Shown one piece after another: positions 9,789 to 22,250 of a DNA stretch of 64,000 nucleotides (within the stretch, counting starts at the first letter, position 1; every line of letters begins with the position of its first letter). The stretch is from Ligula intestinalis (lineage: Eukaryota; Platyhelminthes; Cestoda; Diphyllobothriidea; Diphyllobothriidae): the NCBI GenBank assembly GCA_036362985.1, contig JAYGXS010000003.1, forward strand, positions 31,105,647 through 31,169,646, written 5' to 3'. The notes under the pieces are model-generated. The model did not search any database. It was not told the DNA's origin and saw nothing but the letters and a program-made list of their open reading frames with translations. Position numbers and translations under genes: made by a program.

Positions 9789-11359
9789 GCATGTCCACAA
9801 TTGCAAAGTTCACCAATTGTCTCTTACTCTCCTTTCAGCCTCGCCCACGAACGCCAACCGACGACGGAGTATGGTTAGTGCCTTTCAGTCGTTGACTGAC
9901 TGGTTACCCCTCTCAGGAGGGTGTTGGCCCAGGCTTCATGCAGGGCTGCTCTCACCCTTCTGAGATCCAATGGTCTGTATGCACATGCAATGTCAGTCTT
10001 CAGCCAACCTTGGTCCCTGCGGCCTGGAAGGCGCTGGCACTTTCTCTCACTTCTGATTCCCTGTTGGTGACTGCGCTCGCGCTCCCACTGCGGGTGCCCG
10101 AAAAGCTAGGCGGTCACTATGCGGTGGGGGAGAGAGTGAGGTCGACCTCGGCGCGTTTCTTCCTTCACTAAAATAAATGTGAATGCGTCTGAATCTATCA
10201 CGGTGCGCTAAAAGCCGTGGCTTGGAGGGTCTGCCAACTGACGGGAAAACTTGGGCCCCCACGTAGCTGCTCCTTCTGTACGCGTGTGTCTGTGTGTGCG
10301 TGCGTGCGGGAGGAGAGGGAGGACTGAGAGTCAGGCTGCAATGGCTCCCTCTTAATGTGGCCTTTATGGCGCTCCCGCGCAGTCGGGAGCATACCTAGCG
10401 AGATGGCGGTGTCAAGTGTGCGCGTGCTGAGTGTTTATCGCGCCAGCCATCTACACCCTCCCTCATCCCCGGTCTTATTGAATTTGTCTTTACACCGGAT
10501 ACGGAGGTGGGAGTGGCGAGCGAGTGGGTAGATTCTATGCGAGTTTGCCTAAACTCCTGTTTTTTCTCGCGCTAGTTCTCTGTGTTGCTCCTGCTTGCTG
10601 TAGCCTTCATGTCACTTGCCCAGCTCGCCTCAGTGTGTTGCGGCTTGCTTCAGCGATTGCTGTGGCTTGTTGGAGCGCGTGGTGCCCATCGTCGAAATCG
10701 ACGGGGAACTGTCGTGTGTGTTTTATGACCATCGATTTCGATGGAATCTACCATTTGCTCAAGAGAAGAGACCGTAAATGGAGCTAACTAATGGAATTTA
10801 GTGAAATAGACGCGCAAGTGTCTACCTCACTATAACCCTCCACCGCTTAAAACGCTGACAAGACCGAAGTAAAGATGACCGAAGCAGGCTTTGGGTGGAA
10901 ACCGCTTTCTAAAATGCAGCCTGAAATACCGCCTAATTTAGCCTTTTGTGACAGTAGACTTTTCGTAGGTACTACTGCACTGTCTACCCTCACTCAGCTT
11001 CAGTAGGTGTACAGCCAGCCTCTATGAAGCCACGGATGGTACTGCTTCTACTACTACTGCTATTTATAATACTAATAACTAGGGTGCAGGTGAGTGATAG
11101 TATTTGCTGGTACTCACTTCTGACTTGGGTACGGTAAGCAACCATACAACGTCAAATCGCACAGCCAGTGCAGCTCAACTTTGTCAGTTTTATTCGAGTT
11201 TGCGGTAACAAGCAGCCATTTGCCTCGCTTCTACTGTGCGATGACGCCTGTTGTACGTAAAACGTCGGAAATAAATCTCAGAGAGAAGCAGTCTATTCAA
11301 ATTACAAAAAACCAACTGCACAAGGTAGTTCGCCTCACTTTCCCCAATAGAAGACTTAC

Positions 11360-11511
11360 AGTAGGACATTCCTGTTCACATAGTTCTCCAGTAAAGCCAG
11401 GGGCGCAGACACAACTTCGTCGATCTTCGCTGCATACGCCACCGTTTTTGCAATCATAGCAGGAGTATTGGCAGCGACTGCCAAATCGCCCGACCGGACA
11501 CCCTTTGAATT
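11360..11511 (-). CDS. MEGF6-like: MEGF6-like gene, exon 12: EGF domain, phase switch
   Basis: A 152-bp exon after acceptor AG at 11513-11512. It enters in phase 1: the incoming A plus AA gives Lys. It exits in phase 0 after ACT before GTAAGT (11359-11354). It reads FKGCPVGRFGSRCQYSC, then CKNGGVCSEDRRSC and CAPGFTGELCEQECPT. The middle is a classical EGF, and the end opens the laminin-type chain that continues in exon 13. This exon marks the change from the one-domain-per-exon, phase-1 part of the gene to the phase-0 part. Confidence 0.9.
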
Positions 11512-11987
11512 CTGAAGGAAAGAAGCGTCAACATGAGAAAACAGACTAGAAGAAGCGAAGAAAAAGCAGAAAACTGGACCGTGCTGTCTGTGAAATGCAC
11601 ACAGATCAGACACACAGGCACGCTGAAGTCTCCCGCCTGGTCAGTGTGAAGCGTTGGATTAAGATTCAGCTCAGAATCCTTTACCTCACCCTTCCTCCTT
11701 CCAATATTTCACACCTTCCTGATTCTATTTCTTCCACAATTCTTTCTACGCTGTCGCCGTCGACAATGCCACTTCAGTTGTCAGCACCAAAAGATTCAGC
11801 CTTGTCGTGGCCATCTTTACAACTATTAGCCACACTACCACCGTCAGCTCGACCACCATTATAACCATACTGGGCAATAAGTTCAACCAATTGATGCACG
11901 TTTACCGACCGCTAACGGAACCCACTTGCCCCGCGCCGCCTTGGGCCTCATTTATCGGGCCCTGACAGCAGCTGTAGCAGTTAGTAG

Positions 11988-12080
11988 AATAGGCCAATAA
12001 TATTACCGGCAAAGACGAGGGAGACTGGAATGGCCATTTCTGGCTTATTAGCCGTCATCAGCGAGTTCACTCGTCGGTTT
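11988..12080 (-). repeat. SINE family B, tail copy
   Basis: Antisense, well preserved tail: AATATTACCGGCAAAGACG, GGAGACTGGAATGGCCATTT and CTTATTAGCCGTCATCAGC, near-identical in order to the full copy at 60.6 kb. The head is missing. Confidence 0.65.
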
Positions 12081-12909
12081 CGCGGAGATCCACCGTCTGC
12101 TCCGCAGCAGGGTGATGCAGGGACGGTGACTTGCGCTGGACTATAGTTAGAGTAGACTTTCACCGCAGCTACCTCACTCTCCCATCTAGACCACTACCAC
12201 TACGACCATCATCATAATCATTATCAAAAACAACAGTTAAACGCTCACAATGAAGATACACCACTCCCCGTGCCATTCCTCCACTTCTTCACCTACCTCT
12301 TATTCGCCTTTTCTTGCTTCCTCGCTAGCTTCTCTGTGCTATTTTTTTCTTTCCCATCGTCTCTAAAACTTAACCTTTTGCTTGTATTCTTTTATCGTCA
12401 CTCTAGGACCAGCCGACTGTGGTAACGGTTATATCGGCCAACTAAATCTCTAAAAATGGTCTTTTTCTTTAATTAACCTCATTTTAAAAGCAGCTTCTTG
12501 TAACGTGAAATAAAGTCAAAAGTTAAATTAAGGACGATGCAAGCAATAAAAACAACGAAAACAACAGAAACAAGCGACGGCACGGAGACATTAAGGAGGA
12601 CACGAATTAACAATTGGCAGTTACCATAGCTAACATCATTTTCGCCAAATGCCTCATCACCCATCATTACTGAAAGGGAAGCAACCATTTCAAAAGTCAG
12701 TTTGTTAAATCTGAAGATGCAGTCAGGATTTAAATAGAAAGGACGGCTGCGTGCTTTGAATGCATGGGGACCCAAAGTGATCCAACTCCGTTTCTTATGA
12801 CCGCTTCCACGGGTGCACTAGTCCCTGCCAACCCCAATCTGGTCTGGCCAATCATCTCCCGGAGGCTGATTCCAAGATTTCTCGGTTTCATTAACTAAGG
12901 CTTTATGAA

Positions 12910-13600
12910 ACCGAAAGATCCACTGCCACGGCAAGAAACATCTAGAGTCGTCTACAGAATCTGGTGCAGTTGAGGGGAAAGGAACTATGTCGGAAAAACT
13001 GGCAGGCTTCTCAAGACGTGAATTGCCGAACATGCGGCAGCAGTGCAGCGAACTGATGCGAATAGTCAATTTGCGGCTCATTCGACGAGACCCGGCCGCA
13101 TATTAAATTTTGATGAGGCCAAAATTTTCGCAATCGTGTGAGGCGAGAATTTCTTGAGTCATAGTTCACGGGCCCCCAATCCATCAACCAGTGCAACGAT
13201 TTGCTCGAGCCATATTTGGTGCTGAGACTCAATTTGGCCAAAGCAAGTCGGCGCTTGGAGAACGGACAGGCCACCGCCTCATCCTATATCAGTACCAGAG
13301 GGTCAGATGACCGGGCAATCGTCATACCAGAGCCCAACATGCGTGATGAAAGGCCAGCTGGTCAGGGCCAGCATGCCATTCAACAGACCACCAACACTTA
13401 AGAAGACAATTATGGTTAATTGTCGTCGTATGTTTGCAGTAATTACTGTATCCTATAAATACTGTAATTTCCTGTGCATAATCTACCTTATCTGCTTTTG
13501 CTCTCTGACTATCTCTCTGATGACGAATCTGCGACGGATATTGAAACGTCAGATGAATAAAATTATTGTTCCAGCGACCGAGTCTGAATTAGAAAGTCCC
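12910..13600 (+). mobile_element. Penelope-like element (PLE family B), 3' end with decayed GIY-YIG domain
   Basis: Retroelement remnant. One reading frame, with stops, gives KDPLPRQETSRVVYRIWC, NYVGKTGRLLKT and IAEHAAAVQRTD, then a region ending near FDEAKI. This is the pattern of the GIY-YIG endonuclease at the C-terminus of Penelope-like polyproteins. A TATA-like CCTATAAATACTGT (near 13452) and the 30-nt tail module at 13517-13546 follow, then AATAAA and GTTCCAGCGACCGAGTC. The 53-kb copy shows the same order. In-frame stops and small indels show it is dead. Confidence 0.72.
13517..13546 (+). other. CTGATGA-N19-GAAA module in PLE-B tail
   Basis: Thirty bases starting CTGATGA and ending GAAA. 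The inner 19 bases can pair GAATC with GATATC (one bulged base; here the copy has ATATT). Exactly the same spacing is found at 50228-50257 and 53633-53662. The flanks look like a minimal hammerhead ribozyme core, but one unpaired base follows CTGATGA, so function is uncertain. Confidence 0.5.
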
Positions 13601-13994
13601 TTGTGCTTCAGACTCAAAAGAACTTCAAACAAAAATAAATCAAAAGTCGCAAAATTGAGGACGCACGCACGCACCTGATTAAGACAACATTGTATGAGAA
13701 GAAGTACTTACTGTCTTTTTGGTATTGACCTCTGTCCATCGTCGCGACATCAATCAAATTCCTCTCTTTTTTCCATTCAGTCTGAGATGCCTGTTCCCGT
13801 TTCCAAATCTGCGACGGACCAACAGCCCGTTGGTCCTGCTTATAGATGATTGCATTGCTGGATTCCGATTGTGCACTTTCATCACGAATGTAAGCTGAGC
13901 CTACAGTCGGAGAGCACGTAAGCAGGAGGATAGTTTGCGCCAGCGCAGTCTAGCTACTTACACGCAAAAAGTAAACAGAAATGAATCCACTCAC

Positions 13995-14117
13995 TTATGC
14001 ATTGTTTTCCATCTGGTCCGAGCTCCTCACCGATAGGACAGATGCACTGGTAACTGCCTGCTGTGTTGACGCACTTACCCTGACAGCCGCCGTTAAAATT
14101 CAAGCATTCGTCGATAT
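13995..14117 (-). CDS. MEGF6-like: MEGF6-like gene, exon 11: calcium-binding EGF
   Basis: A 123-bp exon with phase-1 borders: incoming G plus AT gives Asp, outgoing A before GTGAGT (13994-13989). It codes one complete calcium-binding EGF starting [16 protein letters not shown], then [12 protein letters not shown], and ending at the sixth Cys in GKQC. The D-I-D-E-C start, the Asn in CVN and the Tyr before the fifth Cys are the calcium-site and hydroxylation-type residues of this domain class. Calcium stiffens links between such neighbours in extracellular proteins. Confidence 0.95.
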
Positions 14118-15814
14118 CTGTACGAATGCAAATTGCAAGCGCGTTACAATTAAGTTAATCAAACGCAAACTACTAGTTTTCCGAATTTAGAGTCCAATTT
14201 TTGGATCATAAAAAAGAATGAGGCTGAAACTTTTAGACTGTCCTGTTCTTATTATCAATTCTAGTGACACTATCAGTGCAGTTTTCAGTAACACATGCCT
14301 TATAGATGCTTTTGCATCAGTAAAATCCGTTAAGTTGACATTCATTGAGAAGTTCGTGATCTGGGCAGCCTGTAACAGTTTTATATAATATGATGGAGTT
14401 CGCCTACAGACACTGGATTTATTCAGGCAAATTGCTTCTGATTTTGACAGAAATCTTATGAAGGATATCAGTAAACTGCCAGTAAAGTTTAAGAATTTGC
14501 TGCAAGTGTTACTGGGTGTTTCTAAGTAGACAGGTAATAAAGACGAAGGCAGGAGGGCTGTTGTTTAGGACTTCTAAATCTCTTCTTCAATCAATAAAAT
14601 GCACAAACATCACTTAACAGCGGATGCCACCAAATACAACAGTTCGACCACGGATTCTGACTATGTTTACCCCAAGCGTAGGAACGGTGATTTGTGTGTA
14701 AAGTAGGTTATAGTGGTTGCAGACTTAGGCAACAGTTAAGGCCCTTTCACCTCCCCCACTAACATGCGTCCGGTATCAATAAAAAGTCCGAAAAACCGGA
14801 AACGGGATCGGACGCATGTGGCTGGCGCAGTGGGAGCCTGCGTCTAGGCCTTACACTACAGCCATTTTGTGTTATTTTTCTAGATGCACATCCCCAACTG
14901 CATCTGCCATGTCCTTATCGGGCGTCTGTGTTTGTCCAGCACCTTTACCGTGTGCCCCGTTGTAGGGGCACTACAAACTAATAAATTTACCGTGGAACCT
15001 CTGTTAACGAGTGTACTCTGTTCCGGCACCGAGCTCGTCGTGTGAAACGCCCACCTCGCGAAACGTGGCCAATCAAACCTCACTGACTGGCTGCAGGCAA
15101 CGGAGGACCCACACCCTGGGAGCCAGACTCAACAGCGGACATAGGCGCACACACACGCACGACAATTCGTCAACTGAGCGAAAGCTCGTCAATCAAAACA
15201 GATCTTCTGTTAGGGGCTCACTCGTTACCTAAAATGCTCATAGCTGGGACTGCTTGTTACCGGAGGCTCCACTGTACGCATTTAATACGCTGGTATATCA
15301 GTTAGACGAACCGTTTTGCAAGCATCGTGGAAAGCAGCGACGGTCAGGATAATGTTCTGGGTCTTCTTTGAGGAAAAGCGGATGGCTACTCACGATGAAC
15401 TTCGAATCTATCATGCTAGTTGACATTTCAGGGCAAACCACTCCTACTGTGTGATTATGAGGCTCGCGCACAGGCGACATATGCTCCTTTGGTCTTTCGC
15501 GACGTCTGAAGACAATGCCGATTTTAGCTGAATAACCAAACGATTCTCCATGCACCCACCTCTGTGCCCGTAAAATGAATGCTTTGCGTAATTCCTAAAT
15601 TAAGGCGTAAAAACGCTCCCTATTGAATGGTAGAGAACCCGCTGGCTGCAAGCCGACATTTGACCAGATTGCAGACGAACGCATGGGTTCTCCAATGACT
15701 TCTGTGAATTGTACTCACAGTCTCAAGTGGAGTGGAATACAATGGCCACACACGGCATGAATCAAGTACAATCACTACATTTAATTACGCGAAAACTTTT
15801 ACTACTAATTTCAT

Positions 15815-15890
15815 TTGGGTAGTTTGAACTTTAATCCGGCTCAGTTCGAATTCTTTGGAAGCAGTAGAATAATCGCAGAAAATTCCGAAT
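15815..15890 (+). repeat. diverged direct repeat, copy 1
   Basis: Shares ATTTGGGTAGTTTG, ATCCGGCTCA, CGAATTC and ATTCCGAATGAA with the copy at 16678-16790, in the same order. Family unknown. Confidence 0.5.
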
Positions 15891-16677
15891 GAACATAAGT
15901 ACGATGATAGAGTCCTTTTCCGGTATCATAATTTACCATAGTGAAATGGATCAAGGTCTTGCAATGGTCACGAAAATTGTCGAGAAATACAATGTCAGTT
16001 TTTTAAAGCCCTTCAGCTTCGTGGATGCCTTCTTTACCGCTGGTGGGACTGCTTCTGCTGGAAGTAATAGCCTGACATAGCAGTCTAGTTAGAGACAGAA
16101 AACACGCTAGCTTGGTGCGCTAAATCACATACATCTCATAACCGATGGAAACTCAACGATTAATGCTAGTAGCCATAATTTAGTCGGGTCGTAGTGGTTA
16201 TTTTTAACACATGTATGACTGGAAGATGCGTGAACTCCAATTTTGTGAGCAACATGATCACGTGATCACATGCTCACGTAGCATTTCTTACTAAGCCAAG
16301 ACGTATAAACATCCGCGTGAAATTTCGGAATAAACCATCCAAACAAGTCCATCCTCGTTCCCCTCCCATTCGCAAATCTTTGCTCTGGAATTCAAACAGT
16401 CCGCTACCGCGCATTCCTGTACACATAAGTACCCAAACTACGCTAGATGGCAGCGCGACGCTAATGAATTTCGTTTCGTTGACGAGACATAAGTTGCGTA
16501 ACTTCTGCCTATGTTCGAGATGGAAACTGGTGGTCGAACTTTCACACAGCGATAGGACGATAAGTAACAGGGCTGACGTGGCCCGACTTTTACGTTGTTT
16601 TCATACATCCCAACCTGCCTCAAACAGTTAAAACTCCAAGTATCACCGGAATTCGACAAAATAATATAAGCTTTCAA

Positions 16678-16790
16678 TTTATTTGGGTAGTTTGGACTGA
16701 ATGTGTGTGCTCAAGCACCACTTTCATCCGGCTCACTCCGAATCCATTGGAGCCAATAAGAAAACTGCGGAAGATTCCGAATAAAAGTAT
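16678..16790 (+). repeat. diverged direct repeat, copy 2
   Basis: Contains ATTTGGGTAGTTTGGACT, ATCCGGCTCACTCCGAATCC and AGATTCCGAATAAAAG, matching copy 1 with about 30 extra bases inserted after the first block. Confidence 0.5.
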
Positions 16791-17575
16791 TTATAGATCT
16801 AGTACTGTAAGAGATTTCGGCTACAATAGAATTGGTAGGGCCTTTCTTTTTTCACTTCAACCCATCTGCTCATTTTATTTACATAGATAGTTTATGCCAG
16901 GATTACGTTTTTTTTGGTTGAAATGACGAAAAAAGGATTAAAGGCTGAGTTCCGGTTAAAGTTAGGCCTAAGGAGAGTGTCAGGGCTATGTTCGCCTGCC
17001 ACATACCGCATTATCCAATCCAATCTTCTTTAACCAATAACCTCGGATTTCTTTTGTTCTGTTTTCCACCTCTGTACTCACGCCCCATATTTACATATAT
17101 ACACAATCCGCGCCTGCTCCAGCACCTTATTGGAGTAATAAAACAAAAACACCCAAAAAGGGAAAGTATATTCAATACCTTTGACAGACCCCGTTATTTG
17201 CCGCACTCATTTGCCACACAGATCAAACTAATGTTATCATCCTTCCCGTTCTACAGGAGTCCCTGTGCTGTATTTCCGCACTGAACTTCCATCTTCGATC
17301 CCTGCCGATATTTTAGGCTGCTAGTGTTTACCTGTTCTTGGCAGTGCTTGATTCGCTTGTTTGAGCTCTTAACAGATTGAGCATTCAGGGGTGCGAATTG
17401 GCACCCTATCCGTGCCGCATTGGTGCATTAGTATGCGCAAGTGAGCACACCAAAATGCCGCCGGGTGTTAGATTTTCTCATGCATCAAGCTCTCATCAAT
17501 TAAAGATTGGAAGAAGTGTCTCGTGACACAGGTAAGGTGGGGGACGCGGAGGTGGAGGAAGCAGTTGGCACCTAC

Positions 17576-17707
17576 CCTGGCACGTGTAACCGTCGGCTGC
17601 CAGACGATAGCCCGCGTCACAGACACAGTGGTATGACCCCACGTCGTTGACACATCGCGAGGCCACGCCGTGGCACTTGGCTTCACCGGTGGCGCATTCA
17701 TCTCTGT
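17576..17707 (-). CDS. MEGF6-like: MEGF6-like gene, exon 10: calcium-binding EGF
   Basis: A 132-bp exon with phase-1 borders after a pyrimidine tract and CAG at 17710-17708; the donor is GTAGGT at 17575-17570. Incoming G plus AC gives Asp, so the domain starts [19 protein letters not shown]. It continues [19 protein letters not shown] and closes at TCQ. The second-to-third Cys loop is longer than in its neighbours. D-x-D-E-C, Asn and Tyr are all present, so calcium binding is expected. Confidence 0.95.
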
Positions 17708-18129
17708 CTGGAAAAAGGGAAAATAAGACAGAGTGGTGTGTTTGGCTTAAGAAAGATTCCGAGTAAGCGCTCTCAGTTGCCTCCCAAATGAAAAGAAAAC
17801 AAGTACAACCAGAGGCCTCCTAATGTGCCATAAAATACATTACATGGAGGTGGTTACACATTCGCGTTCACCAATAGAATTGGTCAGTTTGCATTAACCA
17901 AAACGAAAGGCATGTCCGTATCATAGGTGCATAAAAATGGAGTTAGGCGACCAACCTGAGAGGGAGCACAGCTTAGAACGCGATGAGAGGCCGTTACAGC
18001 GAACATATCTGGACTACGTAGGCAAGCTCTGTGCCAACCTGTTAGCAACGTTGTATTTCTATTTTTGGTGAAGATTAAATTATCCACGAACCGTTGATAC
18101 CCTTAGTCGCAAAATTTTGTCTTACGGAA

Positions 18130-18345
18130 ACGGTGGTATTAGTTTAGTTTCGGCTTTAGTGCATTATTTAGTTTATGGACTTAATTTTAATTATAGTGTA
18201 GTGCAGTTTACTTAATTTTCTGTTTTGGTGAGTTTTATTGAGTTTAGCTTAGTTTAGTTTAAAGCAGTTATTTAAGTATATTTATATAACTTTGGCGTAT
18301 CTAACTAAACTTAAAGCTAAACTAAACTAAAACTATGATAAAACT
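18130..18345. repeat. AT-rich TTTAGTTT tract with an inverted segment
   Basis: Dense in TTTAGTTT and TTAGTTTA words. From about 18240 the words appear as TTTAGCTTAGTTTAGTTTA and after 18300 as their complement (GCTAAACTAAACTAAA), so the block can fold on itself. A similar but non-inverted tract lies at 54600-54760. Confidence 0.6.
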
Positions 18346-20468
18346 GATAAAGTAAATAAAAACTTAAGTAAAAATAATAAAACAAAAGTAATAACAGGAC
18401 TAGGGGTAAGGGGGGGGCATACGAACTTTATCCCATTTTCCTGCAGAAATTGCGCCAAAATTGTCTCAGCCGTTTTGAAGTTATCGGTCTTGCGAAAGTA
18501 TGTGAACTCTTGCATCTCGCTTGGTGGTTTTACTTTAGTTAATGCTATCAATGAGGCTGTACAGCTGTTTTCTTATTTCCAGGTTGGGCAACAATCGGCC
18601 ATGGGATAGTTTAGTTAAATTGAGTTAAGCTACCGTGAGTCCTAAAGCCTTAAGGGTATACAGTATTCACCCCACATCGGATGCTGCGTCCTCATTTCAT
18701 TGGCATGGTAACAAGAGATTTAAAAAACACACTTTTGTCACGTGCGATAAAATATCGGGTAGGATTTGTGCTAAGGTATTCTTCATTTTCTTCTTAGCGA
18801 TCATCGTTTAACTGTGGCAAATGATGATACTCTCTGAGTACCCCGCGGGACGTGCACAGTGTTGAGCACTCAGGCGTTAACTAGATTGTAGTGAGGCAGA
18901 CTGGCGATGCCTCTTTCACACTCACTCTCCTTTATCCTGCTCTGATGGCAAACGAATATCAAGACGACCGGAGGTGGGCGCGGGCAAATCCAGGCAGTCC
19001 GTCTACGCGAACTGCCCACGACCTGGACCCCACCACTTGGACCAGACAAATTGGACCTCATGCATGGGAAAATGTCATAAAGGTCACATAACGAAGGATC
19101 TATTGCAACCTGCGCGGAGTGCACTAAGCAGCTACCGAACTGCCAATCTTAGTTCAGAGTTCTTTTGAGGGAGCCAGCTGAGCGCTGAGAGGAGACGTGT
19201 AAACAGTGAGTAAGACAGACTTGCAGAGAATTTACCACACACTCATTCCACCAAGCCACCCACGTTGCTGAGATGACAGGACAGGGCTAGGATGACCAGA
19301 AGTAAGCCCAGGCTAAATTTCTGGCCACAACCAACCTGATACGATCAAGGACGCCGCGATGAATTACAAAACGTGGCTTGAAAGGTTATCTTAGGCTTGA
19401 TGAGCTCAATGAACTTCGTTCGGAAGGCGACTTTGGTTGTAGTGGTATTTCTCACTGTGAGCTATTACGTCCTGCACACGTGGAGTTTAGACTCAGATGG
19501 CGTTTGTTGTTTGTGTCTGACAGTCAATGAGTCTATGCTGAATGCCGGTCCCCTGATCCTTGTCTTACCAGGTCATCATTGCACTCTATCGAGGACTATG
19601 GGGATCGTTCGCGACTGCGACAGAAAATCTTTATTTGATTGCTCTGTTTCACCAGACTTTACAGGACTCCAGACACTGTTATGGACCATTTACTCGTGTG
19701 AAGCATAGTTCACAGCGTTTAATGTACCAATATCCTAAGGGCATGCGTAAGATGACTAGAATAAGCGCTCAATTGCCGTATTTTTTGTCATCTGAATAAA
19801 CATTGCTTCAACCACGGGATTTCAAATCGATTGGTAAGCATGAGTGAGCTCATTGCCACGATCTTCTTCGTTAATTAAACCCACCTGGTGCTAATTTTAG
19901 CTGACAAGGCCAGTTAATAGTCCTGCCTCGGAAACATAAAACCTGGCAATAAAGTGCTCCCCGAGACTGAATAGTTCCTCCTCAATTTCACCTTACGGCG
20001 GTGCTAACTACTGCAGCATAACGATGTGTGTGAAGTGTGTTCTAAGTCGAGATGTCCTGTCATAGTCTTACAACAGGAACATGAGGAATGTGCAAGGTCC
20101 ATGCCTTGCAAGTCAATACCCACACGCCAGCGTGTTCACTCAGTTAGCAACGTTCCGCTTCAATCAGGAAACTGGGTGTTGTATTGAGCGTATGTGTATA
20201 CTGCTAACAAGATCATTTTCGAAGACCACCACTAACTTGTCGAGGAAATTGTAAAAAAGACATTCTGCTTAGCAGTGCTAATCTGGGTTAATGTTGCGTT
20301 CCGTTTTCCTCATTGAGCATAGATGGTTGCACATAAAGTCAACAAAATCGGGTGCGGTTTGGTAGAAGACAGTGCTGCTATCAGAAGTCATTTTCCAAGG
20401 CGATTTAACGATGCAGCAGCTGCCACCATGGGCCATATTGTGCTTTGATCTGATTAAATTCACGGCGA

Positions 20469-20575
20469 GCCTCGTAGCTCAGTGGTTGTGCGCTGGCTGC
20501 GCGAAAGCCTTCCCTGCTGCGTGCTTTCGACTCCCACCGAGGCAGCAAATGTTTCACAAGTGGGTCAACTAAATT
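20469..20575 (+). mobile_element. SINE family A copy, tRNA-like head
   Basis: The head runs from GCCTCGTAGCTCAGTGGTT (A-box-like) to CTTTCGACTCCCACCGAGGC (a decayed B box; the acceptor ends pair). The anticodon arm is disturbed, with extra bases between it and the T arm. After the head comes GTTTCACAAGTGGGTCAACT, which also follows the tRNA-like heads at 50.8 and 51.0 kb. The shared body after the head marks a SINE family, not a tRNA gene. Confidence 0.7.
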
Positions 20576-21499
20576 AATTACAGTAACTTTTCCTTCACTG
20601 CGCAGGTTCAGCAGATGCTGAGTGCTACCGGATTAACAAGTCGTTGAGAAATAGAATGAATCTGGATCCTGCAATTATCTGTTGCTGCTGCTATTGTCGG
20701 TGGTGGTACTGGCCAACCATCTCCCTGAGGCTAACTCCCACATGACCTCGCTGGAGGCGCTGTGGTGACTTTCATGCTCACAGTCTTCAGATGCCGCCCT
20801 CGCGGCTGTGGACGCACGCTCGTCTGACTCTTAACTTCCGTCAACCTATTCTCCACTCCCACTGTACAGAATTCACTATTCCTCCAACCTGGCGCCTCAC
20901 TTCATCACTCCCCGCAAGGAAGCGAGCCTGAAGGTTGCAGCGGCAAGGCTCCTCCCTGATTAAATTAAGTCACTACGATAAGTACACCACATGGGTCATG
21001 TCTGTTTAGTACAGGGCAGCTCACTTACAAAAGAACCCTACATCCCTCCGTATACTTTAATGAACGGAGTGTTACGCTCTTGCCTATTCTTTTTTCTGCT
21101 TGAAATGAACCAAAGCAGGCGTGTACAACCAAATACAAATGTCTAAGGTCTGTCGCGCCCTCCAAGAACTCTGGAATAAGATTTTCCTTTAACTAAATGT
21201 ACATACGATGTACTTCCATGCATACAAGTTGGTTTATCCGAGAATAAACAAATTCTTCAATCGATGTCCCTTTCGGTTGTGGAAGCACACTCTTCCGGCT
21301 GCCAACTTCCTCCAACCTTTGCACCACTACCTCTATTCCTGTGAACTGGCATCCGACATCTTCCTCTCCCCTACGGATCCAGACCTGAAGGCTACAGGGG
21401 CAAGGCTCCTCTCCAAACAACTTAAGCGATATATAAATGTAGACGAGGAGCTGCTTATTCGGTTTAGCTGCCTATCTGACGCAAAAAAATGTTAAATTC

Positions 21500-22250
21500 C
21501 ACCCTTTTCAGTTCGTCGGGGCAAAGTCAAGAGAAAACGTTGCCGGCAAGGCAAATTTCTCAGTTGCAGCTGGTTTATAGCTTTGCACGAAAACCCGTCC
21601 TTTCGACTATCTTATCAGGGAGCTGTACCCTGACTGTCTCGAGAGCCCGCCGAACTACGGGATTTATTCTTAGAAATTTTACGATCATCAAGATTAAGGC
21701 AACCTTTATAATATGTGCACGAGACCTAGTTTCGAATACTGCTCGCCCCTATTTAGCCTTCTACATGCTAGTGAACGGAAGAAAATAGAATCGGTCCAGC
21801 ACTTCTTCACTAATAGAGTTTCCTCTTTAGAATACCGTAACTTAGCTTACCAAAAAACGTCGTGAACTTTCAACCTCGATTTTTTGTGGCTTCGCAGATT
21901 ACAGAAGGGACTGTTTTTACCGTTTAAACTTTTAAACAGTCGTAAATTAAATCCCGTCAGTAGTATAAGGCAGCTCGACCACTCTCGGCGCGCCAGTCAT
22001 CGAGATGTGTTTTTATTTCTTCCAAAGGCACGCACAGTTAAGTACCATCAATTCTTTCCAGTAAACGCCATAGCAATCTGGAATAAGCTGCCCAGAAGTA
22101 TTAAAACTCAGCAAAGCTAGCCTTTGTTTAAGAAAGCTATCACTAGTTTTCTACATTCACGACAAATTGCACGAATTCTGGGCGCTGACTCGGTGGAATC
22201 TCTCTTTAACTCCGATGGCGTTCTTGGACTTTGAACCCTGCCAGGCCTCA
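21500..22250 (+). mobile_element. decayed LINE 3' end, different family from the 5.5-kb element
   Basis: One interrupted frame reads FEYCSPLFSLLHASERKK and IESVQHFFTNRVSSLEYR, then WLRRLQKGLFLPFKLLN. It ends in a stretch containing AIAIWNKLPRSIK. This order (EYC, IE-x-VQ, the Y-R-x-L helix, R-R-x-x-x-L, and a terminal W-N-x-L-P) is the C-terminal region of CR1/jockey-type LINE reverse transcriptases. Stops occur in frame (for example near 21860 and 22118). The RT active site is not present, so only the last third or less remains. Confidence 0.7.

Larger units (their letters stand above)
2133..11359 (-). other. 9.2-kb intron between exons 12 and 13
   Basis: The largest intron in the window. 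It carries the nearly complete plus-strand LINE (about 5550-9420), a GC-rich tract that may be a LINE leader (4437-4715), SINE-B copies near 2270 and 2468-2612, and a CTT tract at 9749-9788. In 2613-4436 and 9420-11359 I recognise no gene. The latter includes a pyrimidine-rich block (9640-9800) and a GC-rich block (10040-10450). Confidence 0.7.
11512..13994 (-). other. intron between exons 11 and 12
   Basis: About 2.5 kb. It contains an antisense SINE-B tail at about 11988-12080 and a Penelope-like 3' end at about 12910-13600 on the plus strand. Between 12080 and 12900 I see only AT-rich DNA. The 98-codon open frame on the minus strand at 12479-12775 has no signature I recognise. Confidence 0.7.
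14118..17575 (-). other. intron between exons 10 and 11
   Basis: About 3.5 kb, mostly AT-rich. Two diverged direct copies of a block of roughly 75-110 bp lie at about 15815-15890 and 16678-16790. No coding region or known element was recognised elsewhere in it. Confidence 0.65.

Noticed and set aside
9495..9816. Arg/Lys-rich proteins on the minus strand
   Set aside because: Encoded by the CTT/pyrimidine tract; low-complexity artefact.
12479..12775. Minus-strand 98-codon gene with hydrophobic segment
   Set aside because: No recognised domain, and AT-rich sequence gives hydrophobic text by chance. It could not be linked in phase to the EGF gene.
18333..18551. Minus-strand 72-codon frame as an extra exon
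   Set aside because: No EGF cysteines; part of it is the AT-rich tract; exons 9 and 10 already join correctly without it.
20469..20543. Functional tRNA gene
   Set aside because: B box mutated, anticodon arm disturbed, and the same non-tRNA body follows.
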